Shown here: positions 54,681 through 64,000 of the stretch, one piece after another
Numbering within the stretch: the first letter of the stretch is position 1
Layout of the letters: every line of letters starts with the position of its first letter
From: DATFNI01 sp963712305
GTDB taxonomy: Bacteria > Bacteroidota > Rhodothermia > Balneolales > DATFMH01
NCBI GenBank assembly: GCA_963712305.1
Contig: CAVQHI010000001.1
Coordinates: forward strand, 124,001 to 188,000
Length of the DNA stretch: 64,000 bases
Direction: 5' to 3'
Notes under the pieces: generated by a model
Databases searched by the model: none
Seen by the model: the letters and a program-made list of their open reading frames with translations, nothing else
Told to the model about the DNA's origin: nothing
Program-made: the position numbers and the translations under genes

Positions 54681-55179
54681 AGTGGAGATCAAAAACCAAA
54701 AGATGTCGATGGATATCGATGAGGAGCGCCAACTTCTTAATAACGACGGGCAAGCGCAATCCTATAGCCTGGAAGTGCTTGACAACGGCCGTTATCTGTT
54801 GCGGCTTGGTCTGAAAGCATACACGGTCGATGATGTTTCCGTTGACCACGGCAGGGTACAATTATCACTGAACGGTCAGCGCTATTCGGTTGGAATCAAA
54901 GATGAGCAAGCATTATTACTGGAATCAATGGGATTTACCCAGCAGATGGGCACTGACCAAAATGCCCTCAAAGCACCGATGCCCGGCAAAATACTCGATG
55001 TCTTGCACCAGAAAGGTGACAAAGTTAAAAAGGGTGACTCCCTTATAATACTTGAAGCTATGAAGATGGAAAACGAACTTACCTCCCCCGCAGACGGTCA
55101 AGTCGAACAGGTACGCGTTCAACCGGGTGATTCGGTAGAAAAAAATGCAATACTAATCGAAATTAATACCAGTGGATAA
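54670..55179 (+). CDS. biotin/lipoyl attachment domain protein
   Basis: 169 residues. The C-terminal ~75 residues form a biotinyl domain with PMPGKILDVLHQKGDKVKKGD and the attachment lysine K132 in LEAMKMENEL. The N-terminal half is a small beta domain as in stand-alone carriers of acyl-CoA or oxaloacetate carboxylases. No carboxylase or decarboxylase subunit lies in the window, so the partner is elsewhere. The stop overlaps the murA start by 8 bases. Confidence 0.92.
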   Translation: MKFEVEIKNQKMSMDIDEERQLLNNDGQAQSYSLEVLDNGRYLLRLGLKAYTVDDVSVDHGRVQLSLNGQRYSVGIKDEQALLLESMGFTQQMGTDQNALKAPMPGKILDVLHQKGDKVKKGDSLIILEAMKMENELTSPADGQVEQVRVQPGDSVEKNAILIEINTSG

Positions 55180-56452
55180 ATTTATAATTAACGGCTCTAC
55201 CCCACTTACAGGCACAATTCCCATCAGTGGGTCGAAAAATGGCGCACTTCCACTAATCGCGGCTTCCATACTTGCGGATGGTCCAACGACGATATCGAAT
55301 GTTCCACGGCTAAGAGATATTTACACGTTTAATAATGTACTTCGGGTTACAGGTGCCCGTGTAGACTTCGATGAAGAAAGCAATACGCTTACTGTCGATC
55401 CATCCAATGTCAATTATCTGGAAGCTCCGTATGATCTTGTACGCAAAATGCGTGCATCATTTTACATGCTCGGTGCCCTTCTGGGAAGGTACGGCCAAGC
55501 GAAAGTATCTCTGCCAGGCGGCTGTGCATGGGGTCCAAGACCTGTAAATCTACACATGGAAGGCTTAAAAGCCCTCGGAGCTCAGCTCGATCTGGAAGGC
55601 GGTTATGTGGTCGCCAAAGTGCCGGCGGGTGGTCTTCAGGGAACACGATTCCGGTTAAATCCAAGCAGTGTCGGTGCTACAGTGAACATCACGATGGGGG
55701 CGGTCTTTGCCAAAGGAACTACAATCATCGACAATGCGGCCATGGAACCCGATGTTGTTGACCTTTGTGAGGCACTAAACAAGATGGGGGCCAAAATTTC
55801 CGGTATGGGTAAGGCAACGCTGAGGATAGAAGGTGTCGATTCACTGAAAGGAGCGGAGCTCAAAAACTCCCCGGACCGCATCGAAGCGGGCACCTTTATG
55901 ATCGCCGCAGCCATGCACCCCGATTCTGATGTCACGTTAACAAATGTCCGTACGGATCATTTAGGTACATTCCCTGATACCTTTCGTAAAACCGGTGCAG
56001 AATTGACCATCGATGGTGATCAACTTCATATTAAGGCACCGGGACAGGTGCAGCCCGTCTCCATAAAAACGCAAGTATATCCCGGATTCCCGACTGACCT
56101 GCAGGCACAATGGGCCACTCTTATGACCCAGGCCTCAGGACCAAGTATTGTAACTGATACCATATATCTCGACCGCTTCAGCTATGTTCCTGAGTTGTTG
56201 CGAATGGGTGCCAAAATGGAAGTCGATGATAATCGGGTTGAAATTTCCGGTCCGACCCAGTTAACAGGTGCATCGGTAATGAGCACGGACCTCCGTGCAA
56301 GTGTAAGCCTTGTGATTGCTGCCATGGCGGCTAAAGGCAGCAGCGAAGTACTGCGCATTTACCATCTGGATCGCGGATATGAGTCACTGGAAAGAAAACT
56401 AAACTCGGCTGGTGCGAAAATTGAACGGTTAGGAACAAACGAAATGTATTAA
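55172..56452 (+). CDS. murA: UDP-N-acetylglucosamine 1-carboxyvinyltransferase
   Basis: First committed step of peptidoglycan synthesis: transfers enolpyruvate from PEP to UDP-GlcNAc. The N-terminal SGSKNGALPLIAAS has the conserved K22-N23. The catalytic cysteine is C118 in LPGGCAWGPRPVNLH, the residue modified by fosfomycin. Other family strings are SVGATVNITMGA near 168 and LQAQWATLM near 310. 426 residues. The start is a GTG at 55172, inside the end of the carrier gene. The pairing with a biotinyl carrier is not functionally explained. Confidence 0.95.
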   Translation: MDKFIINGSTPLTGTIPISGSKNGALPLIAASILADGPTTISNVPRLRDIYTFNNVLRVTGARVDFDEESNTLTVDPSNVNYLEAPYDLVRKMRASFYMLGALLGRYGQAKVSLPGGCAWGPRPVNLHMEGLKALGAQLDLEGGYVVAKVPAGGLQGTRFRLNPSSVGATVNITMGAVFAKGTTIIDNAAMEPDVVDLCEALNKMGAKISGMGKATLRIEGVDSLKGAELKNSPDRIEAGTFMIAAAMHPDSDVTLTNVRTDHLGTFPDTFRKTGAELTIDGDQLHIKAPGQVQPVSIKTQVYPGFPTDLQAQWATLMTQASGPSIVTDTIYLDRFSYVPELLRMGAKMEVDDNRVEISGPTQLTGASVMSTDLRASVSLVIAAMAAKGSSEVLRIYHLDRGYESLERKLNSAGAKIERLGTNEMY

Positions 56453-56849
56453 GCACTTCGTTACATTGACAGTAAAGCAATACTTACGTTATATTAATAC
56501 ATACTCCCGTAGTGTGATTCGATTGACTTAGTCGGAGTTACACCCTGTTATATTTAGGGTTGCAACTAACGCATTGTTTGGATTAAGCGGTTTAGAGTGG
56601 TCAAACGGCTCGAATCACGGTTATATTGAATGAAGTAGGGAAAAGAAATTTAGATGGCCGCGCAACGATAGACTCGACCGTAAGTATAACTGGAACGGAA
56701 ATTCAAGCGCAGCCACGGTTTTATCACTGTAGATAGATTTACGAGAAATTTTCTGAGAATATTTATGATTGGCCAAACAGACATTTCGGATACTTTGACA
56801 TACACAGCGGTGAAATCGTGCGGCTGCACCATTAGAATCACGAACATTC
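56453..56849. other. 397-base leader/intergenic region upstream of the RNase E/G gene
   Basis: No credible gene. Includes AT-rich stretches near 56484-56510 (TACGTTATATTAATACATAC) and an apparent transcription-leader stretch up to the rng ATG. RNase E genes are often autoregulated through a long 5' leader; no structure was resolved here. Confidence 0.4.
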
Positions 56850-59138
56850 ATGAACAAGAATCAGATTATTATTCATGCCGCTGGAAAACAGACCCGCATA
56901 GCTCTTATCGAAAATGGTGAATTAGCGCAGTTTTTTATAGAATCACCTGAAAACCAACGAACTGTTGGTGATATTTATCTCGCTGAAGTTCATAAGGTTA
57001 TGAGTGGCATCAGAGCCGCTTTTATTGATCTGGGAACACCGAAAGACGCCTTTTTACACTTTTCTGATGTTGGGGACCACCTTGAGGATTATATCCGAAT
57101 GCTCAATGGTGATGATGCTATTCCTCGCGATGTTGACAAAAAGGATGCCAACGATCCTAAATTGCAAAATTTATCCACCGGTCTTGAAAAACAGATGCGG
57201 GCCGGACGGATCCTTCAGCCTTCTCAAAAACTGTTGGTTCAGATCATAAAAGAACCTATTGGATCGAAAGGCCCGCGTGTTTCTACGGATATCACCCTGG
57301 CGGGGCGTTTTCTCGTTTTGGTACCTATGGGCGATTATGTTGGAGTGTCCAAACGTATTCGCTCCTACAAGGAACGGCGTCGTCTCCGCAATGTCGTATC
57401 GGATAACCTGCCCGAAGGATTCGGTGTCATTGTTCGTACTGTGGCAGGAGAACAACCTGACGATCTTGTCAAACGTGACTTGAAGGATCTCCTGACAAAG
57501 TGGGAATCCATCCTCCATAAGCTTAAAACGGCGAAACCAACTGCCCTTCTCTACCGGGATCTCGACATGACAGAGAGCCTGATCAGAGACCTGTTCGCAA
57601 AAGACTACAATCGGGTACTGATCGACGATTCGGCAATGTTCAAGACGATAAAGTCATACGTTTCACGCGTTGCTCCCCATCTCTTACCAAGCATTGAATT
57701 ATTCAGGGGGTCCGAACACATCTTCGACTATATGAAGATATCCAGAGACGTGGATTCTATTTTCAGTCCGAGAGTTAAAATTCCAAGCGGTGGTTATCTC
57801 ATATTCGAGCAAACGGAAGCGATGTACGTCATTGACGTGAATTCGGGTCGATATGCCGCCAACAAGCACCAGGAGGACAACTCACTGAGGACCAACCTGG
57901 AGGCTGCACGGGAAATTACCAAACAGCTCCGTTTACGTGATATCGGAGGCATCATCGTAGTCGACTTTATCGACCTTAAAGATGATGCAAACCGAAAAAA
58001 GGTCTATGATGAGCTGAAGAAAGAGTTTAAGAAAGACCGTGCCAAGACCAACGTTTTGCAAATGAGCGATTTTGGGCTGGTACAGATTACACGACAACGC
58101 ATTCGTCCGAGTGTGGTCAATTCTGTTTCACGCATCTGTCCGATGTGCGGCGGTTCGGGAAGCGTTATATCTCAGAATACCATTTTGTCGGATATTGAAG
58201 CCTGGCTCATCAAATTTAAACATACTACACGTTACAGGGCTGTTGATCTCTACATCAACCCCTACCTCAAATCATTCCTGACGCGTGGATTCTTCAGTCA
58301 ACGCATACGCTGGATGTTTCGTTACGGCATCAAAATTTCAATGATCGCCGACGAAACCATTTCACTGAATGATTACAAATTTACGCTCGGCGGATCGGAT
58401 GCAGATATTACGGATGCTGTACTTTCTGATAAACCGATAGAGGAAGTCATCAAAACGCCGAACCAAAGCGTTGATACGGTAGATGCACCCAAACGACGTG
58501 ATCCGTCACAACTCGAGGTCTACAGTAATAAGAAGAGCAACGGCAAAAATTCCGAGCATCGACACGATCACCATCATTCCCATGACGATGATCATGATGA
58601 TAAAAAATCGTCTCAATCCAATCGTAAGCAGGATTCACGCAAACCAACTGCCCCGAAAGAGAAAAAGGCCACTGAAAATAAAAGTTCTGATACTGCTGAC
58701 AAATCATCGACAAGATCAAAAGTGACCAATCCTTACCGGCCATCCAGCGGGAAAAAGATCTCCAAATATTACAAGGGATCAAAGGATGATGATTCCGCTG
58801 TAGACGAAAAACAAGACACCGCTCAGGATACCGACAATACGGATTCGTCGGGTGACGATAAGACACCGAAAGAAGATCTGCCACGTGCCATTGAAGTAGC
58901 CAAAGCATATAAGGAAAAGATGGAACAGAAGGCTGAAAATAGTTCGGACGAACCTGAAAAATCTGATTCCTCAGATCTGACAAAAGATCAACCTGTAAAC
59001 GGCAAACAACAGGATAAGGCAGATAAAGATAATAAGTCTGAGGCACCCAAAAGGAAATACACCAGAAGATCGTCTCATTCACGTAAATCCGATGAAGAAA
59101 AAAGCACCGAAAACGCGGAGAAGGAAACATCGGACTGA
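56850..59138 (+). CDS. rng: ribonuclease E/G family endonuclease
   Basis: 762-residue endoribonuclease. The S1 domain opens near residue 40 (VGDIYLAEVHKVMSGIRAAF). The catalytic DNase I-like region holds the Mg-binding aspartates in YVIDVNSGRY near 330 and IIVVDFIDLKDD near 370. The Zn-link CPMCGGSGSV near 430 joins the protomers. The last ~210 residues are a low-complexity charged tail with an unusual His/Asp-rich patch (RHDHHHSHDDDHDD) near 567-581 and many Lys/Ser/Asp repeats. The core resembles RNase G/Rng; the tail is longer than RNase G proper. Confidence 0.93.
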   Translation: MNKNQIIIHAAGKQTRIALIENGELAQFFIESPENQRTVGDIYLAEVHKVMSGIRAAFIDLGTPKDAFLHFSDVGDHLEDYIRMLNGDDAIPRDVDKKDANDPKLQNLSTGLEKQMRAGRILQPSQKLLVQIIKEPIGSKGPRVSTDITLAGRFLVLVPMGDYVGVSKRIRSYKERRRLRNVVSDNLPEGFGVIVRTVAGEQPDDLVKRDLKDLLTKWESILHKLKTAKPTALLYRDLDMTESLIRDLFAKDYNRVLIDDSAMFKTIKSYVSRVAPHLLPSIELFRGSEHIFDYMKISRDVDSIFSPRVKIPSGGYLIFEQTEAMYVIDVNSGRYAANKHQEDNSLRTNLEAAREITKQLRLRDIGGIIVVDFIDLKDDANRKKVYDELKKEFKKDRAKTNVLQMSDFGLVQITRQRIRPSVVNSVSRICPMCGGSGSVISQNTILSDIEAWLIKFKHTTRYRAVDLYINPYLKSFLTRGFFSQRIRWMFRYGIKISMIADETISLNDYKFTLGGSDADITDAVLSDKPIEEVIKTPNQSVDTVDAPKRRDPSQLEVYSNKKSNGKNSEHRHDHHHSHDDDHDDKKSSQSNRKQDSRKPTAPKEKKATENKSSDTADKSSTRSKVTNPYRPSSGKKISKYYKGSKDDDSAVDEKQDTAQDTDNTDSSGDDKTPKEDLPRAIEVAKAYKEKMEQKAENSSDEPEKSDSSDLTKDQPVNGKQQDKADKDNKSEAPKRKYTRRSSHSRKSDEEKSTENAEKETSD

Positions 59139-59217
59139 CTCTTTCGTTGTGGGTGAACAGATGAGGACAAAAGTGATATTTCAAATAGTGAGCGATCGCC
59201 AATTCATATAAATCATT

Positions 59218-59763
59218 ATGGCATTTAATCTTGAAGCAACGACGGTGCTGGGGGTTCTGCACAATGGAACCGCTGTGATCGGTGGAGACGGTCAGGCCAC
59301 CATGGATAAAACCGTCATGAAATCGACCGTTAAAAAAGTTAGAAAAATCTACGGCGGTAAAATCCTGGCTGGATTTGCAGGATCAACAGCCGATGCATTT
59401 ACTCTTTTTGAACGATTTGAAGAAAAATTGAATCAATATAATGGAAACCTTCAGCGTTCGGCCGTCGAGATGGCTAAAGATTGGCGGGGTGATCGATATC
59501 TTCGCAAGCTGGAGGCTCTGTTAGTCGTTATGAACAAAGACACGGCTCTGCTGATCTCAGGACAGGGTGATGTCATCGAACCTGATGATAATTTACTGGC
59601 CATTGGAAGCGGTGGATCCTACGCGTTAGCCGCGGCAAGGGCACTCAAAAAACATGCTTCTGATATTTCAGCACGTGATCTGGTAGAAGAGTCGCTTCAC
59701 ATCGCCGCCGACATTTGTATCTATACAAACCATAACCTGACGATTCTGGAAATTGATGAATAA
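59218..59763 (+). CDS. hslV: HslV, ATP-dependent protease proteolytic subunit
   Basis: Threonine protease of the HslUV (ClpYQ) complex, 181 residues. The mature N-terminal threonine is T8 in EATTVLGVLHNG after a seven-residue propeptide. Proteasome-like strings GDGQATMD and KVRKIYGGKILAGFAGSTAD are present, then a SGQGDVI segment near 115. Its end overlaps the hslU start by 8 bases, the standard coupled arrangement. Confidence 0.96.
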   Translation: MAFNLEATTVLGVLHNGTAVIGGDGQATMDKTVMKSTVKKVRKIYGGKILAGFAGSTADAFTLFERFEEKLNQYNGNLQRSAVEMAKDWRGDRYLRKLEALLVVMNKDTALLISGQGDVIEPDDNLLAIGSGGSYALAAARALKKHASDISARDLVEESLHIAADICIYTNHNLTILEIDE

Positions 59764-61192
59764 ATCTGAAGAACTGGCAAAATCATTAACACCACGGCAG
59801 ATTGTTGAAGAACTGGACCAGTTTATTATTGGCCAGAATTCTGCTAAGAAATCGGTAGCTATTGCTCTGCGTAATCGCTGGCGGCGTATGCATGCACCGG
59901 ATGATATACGCGATGAGATTTTACCGAATAATATTATTCTTATTGGTCCTACAGGCGTAGGTAAAACTGAAATTGCACGCCGGTTGGCCAAACTTGCAAA
60001 GGCCCCGTTCATTAAAGTTGAAGCATCCAAGTATACCGAAGTCGGTTATGTTGGCCGTGACGTCGAATCCATGATCCGCGATCTCACCGATATCGGCATC
60101 AATATGGTTAAAGCGGAGATGCAGGAACGAGTGATGAAGAAGGCCAGGGAGAATGTCGAAGAACGGATTCTCGATCTGCTTATCCCTCCTGTTAAGAAAC
60201 CGAGTGATTATCCCAATGAAATAAATACAACGGGTGACTCTGAGAAACAAATTGGTTTCGATGCATCACAATCACAGGTATCTGATTACGAACTCAACCA
60301 GAGGACACGGGATAAATTCAGAGAGAAACTCCGAAAAGGCGATCTGGACGACCGGACCGTTGAAATTGATGTAAGTACAAAGAAACCCACCAACATGCAG
60401 ATTTTTGGTCCATCTGGCATGGAAGAGATGGGTATCAACCTGCAGGATTTCCTGGGTAATCTCTCACCCGGCAAAACCAAAAAGAAACAGGTCAAGATTA
60501 AAGAAGCCCGTGAGATCCTGATCAGTGAGGAAGCTGAGAAGCTGATTGATCATGATGCCGCTGTGAACGAAGCTCTTGAGCGTGTTCAAACCTCGGGTAT
60601 TGTCTTTATCGATGAGATCGACAAAGTAGCTGCCGGCACATCGGGCGACGGACGTGGCAGCGGGCCTGATGTCAGTCGACAGGGGGTTCAGCGTGATCTC
60701 CTTCCAATCGTCGAGGGCAGTAACGTGATGACGAAACACGGAATGGTGAAAACGGACCACATCCTTTTTGTGGCATCCGGAGCTTTTCACGTTGCCAAAC
60801 CGTCCGATTTGATACCGGAGCTTCAGGGTCGCTTCCCTATCCGTGTTGAGATGGACAGCCTGACCGAAAGTGACTTTTACAAGATTCTGACGATTCCTCA
60901 AAATGCATTGACCAAACAATATCAGGCAATGTTGGCATCGGAGGGTATAAAACTTGATTTTACGGACGATGCTATAGAAGAGATAGCCAAACTCGCCGCA
61001 GAAGTTAATGCGACTATTGAAAATATTGGTGCCCGTCGGCTGCAAACCATACTCTCGAGTGTGCTCGAAGAGGTTCTGTACGTAGTGCCAGACGACATTA
61101 GCATCGGCGATCTTAAAATTGACCGGGATTATGTTCAGAAACAATTAAAAGACATTGTTCAGAACAGGGACCTCAGTCACTATATCCTGTAG
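59756..61192 (+). CDS. hslU: HslU, ATPase subunit of HslUV
   Basis: AAA+ unfoldase, 478 residues from ATG 59756 (a TTG one codon upstream is less likely). Walker A GPTGVGKTEIARRLA near 63, the KYTEVGYVGRDVES pore loop near 90, an I-domain of about 110-240, Walker B IVFIDEIDKVA near 284 and the sensor R in NIGARRLQTILSSVLEE near 424 are all present. It works with HslV to degrade unfolded proteins. Overlaps hslV by 8 bases. Confidence 0.96.
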   Translation: MNKSEELAKSLTPRQIVEELDQFIIGQNSAKKSVAIALRNRWRRMHAPDDIRDEILPNNIILIGPTGVGKTEIARRLAKLAKAPFIKVEASKYTEVGYVGRDVESMIRDLTDIGINMVKAEMQERVMKKARENVEERILDLLIPPVKKPSDYPNEINTTGDSEKQIGFDASQSQVSDYELNQRTRDKFREKLRKGDLDDRTVEIDVSTKKPTNMQIFGPSGMEEMGINLQDFLGNLSPGKTKKKQVKIKEAREILISEEAEKLIDHDAAVNEALERVQTSGIVFIDEIDKVAAGTSGDGRGSGPDVSRQGVQRDLLPIVEGSNVMTKHGMVKTDHILFVASGAFHVAKPSDLIPELQGRFPIRVEMDSLTESDFYKILTIPQNALTKQYQAMLASEGIKLDFTDDAIEEIAKLAAEVNATIENIGARRLQTILSSVLEEVLYVVPDDISIGDLKIDRDYVQKQLKDIVQNRDLSHYIL

Positions 61193-61398
61193 ATCAGGAA
61201 GTACGAGACGGGACAAATCCAATAAAAAGAAGCTTTGCCCGTTTTGCATGAAAACAGTATTATTCTACAGGCGGAATAATTTTACCCATAACAATTACTT
61301 TTCTGTTTGGAACTCAGGAAACTTACGAAATCATACTGTAGTTTAAGGGTATTTGTAATTTTCCATTCAGCAGTTTCACTGAACCTCACTCAAGCTCT

Positions 61399-63288
61399 AT
61401 GTCTATAAAGAAGTTTCTCACACCTAACCTGATAGCCATCATAGCTATAGCGTTATTAGGGTTGACAGGTATGGATCCGGTTACCGTCAATAAGAACGAT
61501 GACCGTACAAATATTCAGAAGTATATTCAGGTTGAAAAAAGAATTCTGGATAATTATGTCGATCCGGTCAATGTTACCAATCTATACGAGAACAGTATCA
61601 GAAACATGGTAGCTCACCTGAATGACAGCACCATTAAAATCCAGAACACGCCGATTGATACTGCATTCACCGATGTGAAGGTTCACGACTTACGTTCATC
61701 CGTACTGGAATTCGAAAAGGCGTATGTCTTCCTGTCCAACAATTATCCTAAAGAGGATATGGACAAACTTACGGCTTATGCGATTCGGGGTATGTTCCGA
61801 AATCTCGATCCCCATTCTATTTATATCACAGCCGAGGACAACAAGCGCGTCCGTGAGGAATTCAATGGAAAATTCCAGGGCATCGGAATTCAGTTCGACG
61901 TTATTAATGATACAATCACAGTTATCACTCCCCTTTCAGGCGGACCAAGTGAATCGGTTGGCATAATTTCGGGTGACAAAATTGTGAGCATCGACGATTC
62001 CAATGCTGTTGGATTTTCAAACGAGCAGGTTGTCAATCACCTGCGTGGTCCAAAGGGCTCCGTCGTCGAAGTTGGCATTGCTCGTGCACATGCAGGCCAT
62101 TTACTGCATTTCAAAATTACACGTGATGACATCCCGCTTACGACCGTCGACACATACTACATGCTCGATAATAAGACGGGTTATATCAAGATCAGCCGAT
62201 TTGCTCGCACTACACACGACGAATTTGTTAAAGCAATGACGGATCTGAAAGGTCAGGGAATGACAAGGCTGATACTCGATCTGCGTAACAATCCTGGCGG
62301 TTTCCTTGATCAGGCTATCGAAACAGCTGATGAATTTTTCCCGCGTAATCTCAAGCTGCTGTCGACAAAGAGCCGACATCCACGGTACGATCAGGAATTT
62401 AAATCCAGTTCTGAAGGATTATTTGAGCATGGGCAGCTTATGGTCCTGATCAATAAGGGTTCTGCAAGTGCCAGTGAAATTGTGACTGGTTCCATACAGG
62501 ACCACGATCGCGGACTCGTTGTTGGTCAACGCTCTTTTGGAAAAGGTTTGGTTCAACAGCAGTATGAACTTGTGGATGGCAGCGCAATCCGGGTAACCAT
62601 CTCACGCTACTACACTCCTTCAGGGCGACTCATTCAAAAGCCGTATAGCAAAGAAGGCCGTGAAGAGTATGCCTACGAACTGTACAAACGCAGCAACAAT
62701 GCCAAGACAGACGTTGAACAATTTATTGATCACGTGCCTGATTCGCTGAAATACCAAACGGATGCAGGACGTACGGTCTATGGTGGCGGAGGTATCGTAC
62801 CTGATCATATTATCCAGGAAGACACGACCACAAGCTACATTTTTGGTTTCATGCAGCGTAAACAGCTCGGTATCAAGTTCGTGCTTAGTTACATGCAGGA
62901 TCATGGCAATGAAGTGAAGCAAAAATACGACAGCGACTATGATGGTTTCCGTAAAAACTTCCACTTCAGCGATCAGTCTTTGAATAAATTCCACCAACTG
63001 CTGTTGAAAAACGGACTTGTGGAAACTGACACGGTTAAATCGCCGGTCTACAGAAAAGATACATTGTATATAAAACCGAATACCTTCAAGAAGGAATCGT
63101 GGATTTCAAGCGGCTTTATGAAAGCTGAGATGGCGCGCCAAATCTGGGGCCCCTCTTACTTCTTCCCTGTTTACAATGACATTTTTGATAAAACACTACA
63201 CAAGGCTATGACTCTCTGGCCGGAAGTGAAACATCTGGAGGCTTATGCAGCCATCCACACGCCTGACAGGAAAGAGATGGATAATTAA
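61399..63288 (+). CDS. C-terminal processing serine protease, S41 family
   Basis: 629-residue periplasmic protease (CtpA/Prc type). A TM/signal helix lies at about 10-24. A PDZ domain near 165-245 includes NGKFQGIGIQFD and GDKIVSIDDSNAVG. The S41 core follows with RLILDLRNNPGGFLDQAI near 290, the catalytic serine in KGSASASEIVTG near 356 and the catalytic lysine in SFGKGLVQ near 380. The C-terminal 150 residues are less conserved. It is followed by a strong intrinsic terminator. Confidence 0.94.
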   Translation: MSIKKFLTPNLIAIIAIALLGLTGMDPVTVNKNDDRTNIQKYIQVEKRILDNYVDPVNVTNLYENSIRNMVAHLNDSTIKIQNTPIDTAFTDVKVHDLRSSVLEFEKAYVFLSNNYPKEDMDKLTAYAIRGMFRNLDPHSIYITAEDNKRVREEFNGKFQGIGIQFDVINDTITVITPLSGGPSESVGIISGDKIVSIDDSNAVGFSNEQVVNHLRGPKGSVVEVGIARAHAGHLLHFKITRDDIPLTTVDTYYMLDNKTGYIKISRFARTTHDEFVKAMTDLKGQGMTRLILDLRNNPGGFLDQAIETADEFFPRNLKLLSTKSRHPRYDQEFKSSSEGLFEHGQLMVLINKGSASASEIVTGSIQDHDRGLVVGQRSFGKGLVQQQYELVDGSAIRVTISRYYTPSGRLIQKPYSKEGREEYAYELYKRSNNAKTDVEQFIDHVPDSLKYQTDAGRTVYGGGGIVPDHIIQEDTTTSYIFGFMQRKQLGIKFVLSYMQDHGNEVKQKYDSDYDGFRKNFHFSDQSLNKFHQLLLKNGLVETDTVKSPVYRKDTLYIKPNTFKKESWISSGFMKAEMARQIWGPSYFFPVYNDIFDKTLHKAMTLWPEVKHLEAYAAIHTPDRKEMDN

Positions 63289-63320
63289 TCCACAGCGTTC
63301 AGACTCAACAATCAATTTCA

Positions 63321-63354
63321 AAAAAAGCCGGGGTTATAAAGTCCCGGCTTTTTT
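63321..63354 (+). terminator. intrinsic terminator after the S41 protease gene
   Basis: AAAAAAGCCGGG (63321-63332) pairs with CCCGGCTTTTTT (63343-63354) and ends in a run of T. Canonical rho-independent form. Because the stem is A/T-flanked on both sides it may also serve the convergent gene. Confidence 0.92.
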
Positions 63355-63433
63355 TATGCTGTACCGATTGTCGCATCACCAACAAAAATCGGCAGCTCGG
63401 AGGAAACAAAATTTTAATAATGCCAGATCTGAT

Positions 63434-64000
63434 TTACTTCAACAGAGTCATCTTTCTGGTCTGAACAAAATCGCCGGCAGATAACCGGTATATATATACT
63501 CCGCTTGAAAACCTGTTTGCATCAAAAGAGACCTGGTAACGGCCAACTGTCTGTTTTCGATCGATCAGAGTTGCAACGCGCTGCCCCAGGATGTTATAAA
63601 TGCTGAGTTGAACATGAACTGCTTTTGAAATGGAATACTTGATATTAGTCGTTGGATTGAAGGGATTCGGATAGTTGTTGCCCAACTCAAACTTATCAGG
63701 TACTGTTTGTTGATTGTTCGATTCAATATCCGTAACCATTTTATTAAGCGTTGCCATTGTCAAACCATTCGATTCAACCGTTATGCTAATATTTCCCCCA
63801 GACAAATCTGAAGGAGGCAGATATTGTATGACGGCGATACCTCTTGTTGCTTTAATTGACGTAGTGGTCAGACTCCCCGGTCCGTTGAGATTGAAAGTAA
63901 AGGTATGACTTTGGCTGGTGACCAAACGTCCCTCATTGTCAGTCACATAGGCCACGATATCGTAATGCGCATCTGAGGCAGCAACGATATTATCATCTTT
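63434..64000 (-). CDS. C-terminus of a secreted protein with a sorting domain
   Basis: The frame is open through the right edge, so only the last 188 residues are visible. The final ~80 form a T9SS/Por-type C-terminal sorting domain: ELGNNYPNPFNPTTNIKYSI, followed by IYNILGQRVATLIDRKQTVG and FSSGVYIYRL with a VQTRKMTLLK end. Upstream is a beta-rich Ig-like region (LNGPGSLTTTSIKATRGIAV). This tail is characteristic of secreted or surface proteins in Ignavibacteriota, Balneolota and related lineages. Confidence 0.9.
   Translation of the reverse strand, partial: KDDNIVAASDAHYDIVAYVTDNEGRLVTSQSHTFTFNLNGPGSLTTTSIKATRGIAVIQYLPPSDLSGGNISITVESNGLTMATLNKMVTDIESNNQQTVPDKFELGNNYPNPFNPTTNIKYSISKAVHVQLSIYNILGQRVATLIDRKQTVGRYQVSFDANRFSSGVYIYRLSAGDFVQTRKMTLLK

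Overview
The window looks like chromosome from a Gram-negative bacterium of the FCB group. Balneolota/Rhodothermota-like lineages fit best, and Ignavibacteriota-like ones are an alternative. The evidence is a C-terminal sorting domain with an NYPNPFNPTT-type motif at the right edge, many lipoproteins, a Bat-type DUF58/VWA cluster, a FecI-like sigma factor, Spx/ArsC and DUF5683 proteins, and a cytochrome c maturation operon. Taxonomy is inferred from gene content only.

Layout. 1-4.8 kb: a GH31 glycosidase cut by the left edge, then a three-gene Bat-like operon (DUF58, TM protein, VWA), all on the minus strand. 5-10.7 kb: housekeeping genes ald, mfd and a Sua5-type tsaC on the plus strand. 10.8-22.8 kb: a minus-strand glycan-degradation block with aldose epimerase, GH5-like, GH43-like and GtaA-like enzymes, an octaheme cytochrome-HEAT-TPR gene carrying two compensating frameshifts, and a sulfatase split by an IS110/IS1111-type insertion sequence whose ends can be read to the base. 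23-25.7 kb: an ammonium transporter and a methyl-accepting protein.

26.1-34.2 kb is the most striking part. It is a co-directional set encoding a di-heme b-type membrane protein, a membrane-anchored TPR protein, a 20-heme and a 22-heme c-type cytochrome, an outer-membrane beta-barrel protein, and a membrane-anchored iron-sulfur/FAD oxidoreductase. Together these resemble a trans-envelope electron conduit. A cytochrome c maturation operon (ccmC, ccmD, a CXXXY-type ccmE, ccmF) lies at 46-50 kb and would serve these roughly 50 heme sites.

34.2-44.6 kb is a decaying accessory region. It holds a small gene broken by a 4-bp duplication and a 228-bp MITE with a CTAA target duplication, an ECF sigma/short anti-sigma pair followed by a four-FAS1 lipoprotein, a second MITE-like inverted-repeat element, an amidase, a truncated and frameshifted histidine kinase, a 125-bp direct repeat pair, and tRNA-Asn beside a tRNA-Asn-like fragment.

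44.6-64 kb is mostly housekeeping: truA, ccm, dut between two DUF3108 paralogues, a biotinyl carrier protein, murA, an RNase E/G gene, hslVU, a C-terminal processing protease with a strong terminator, and the C-terminal end of a secreted sorting-domain protein. I saw no CRISPR array, prophage, rRNA operon or recognisable defence island.
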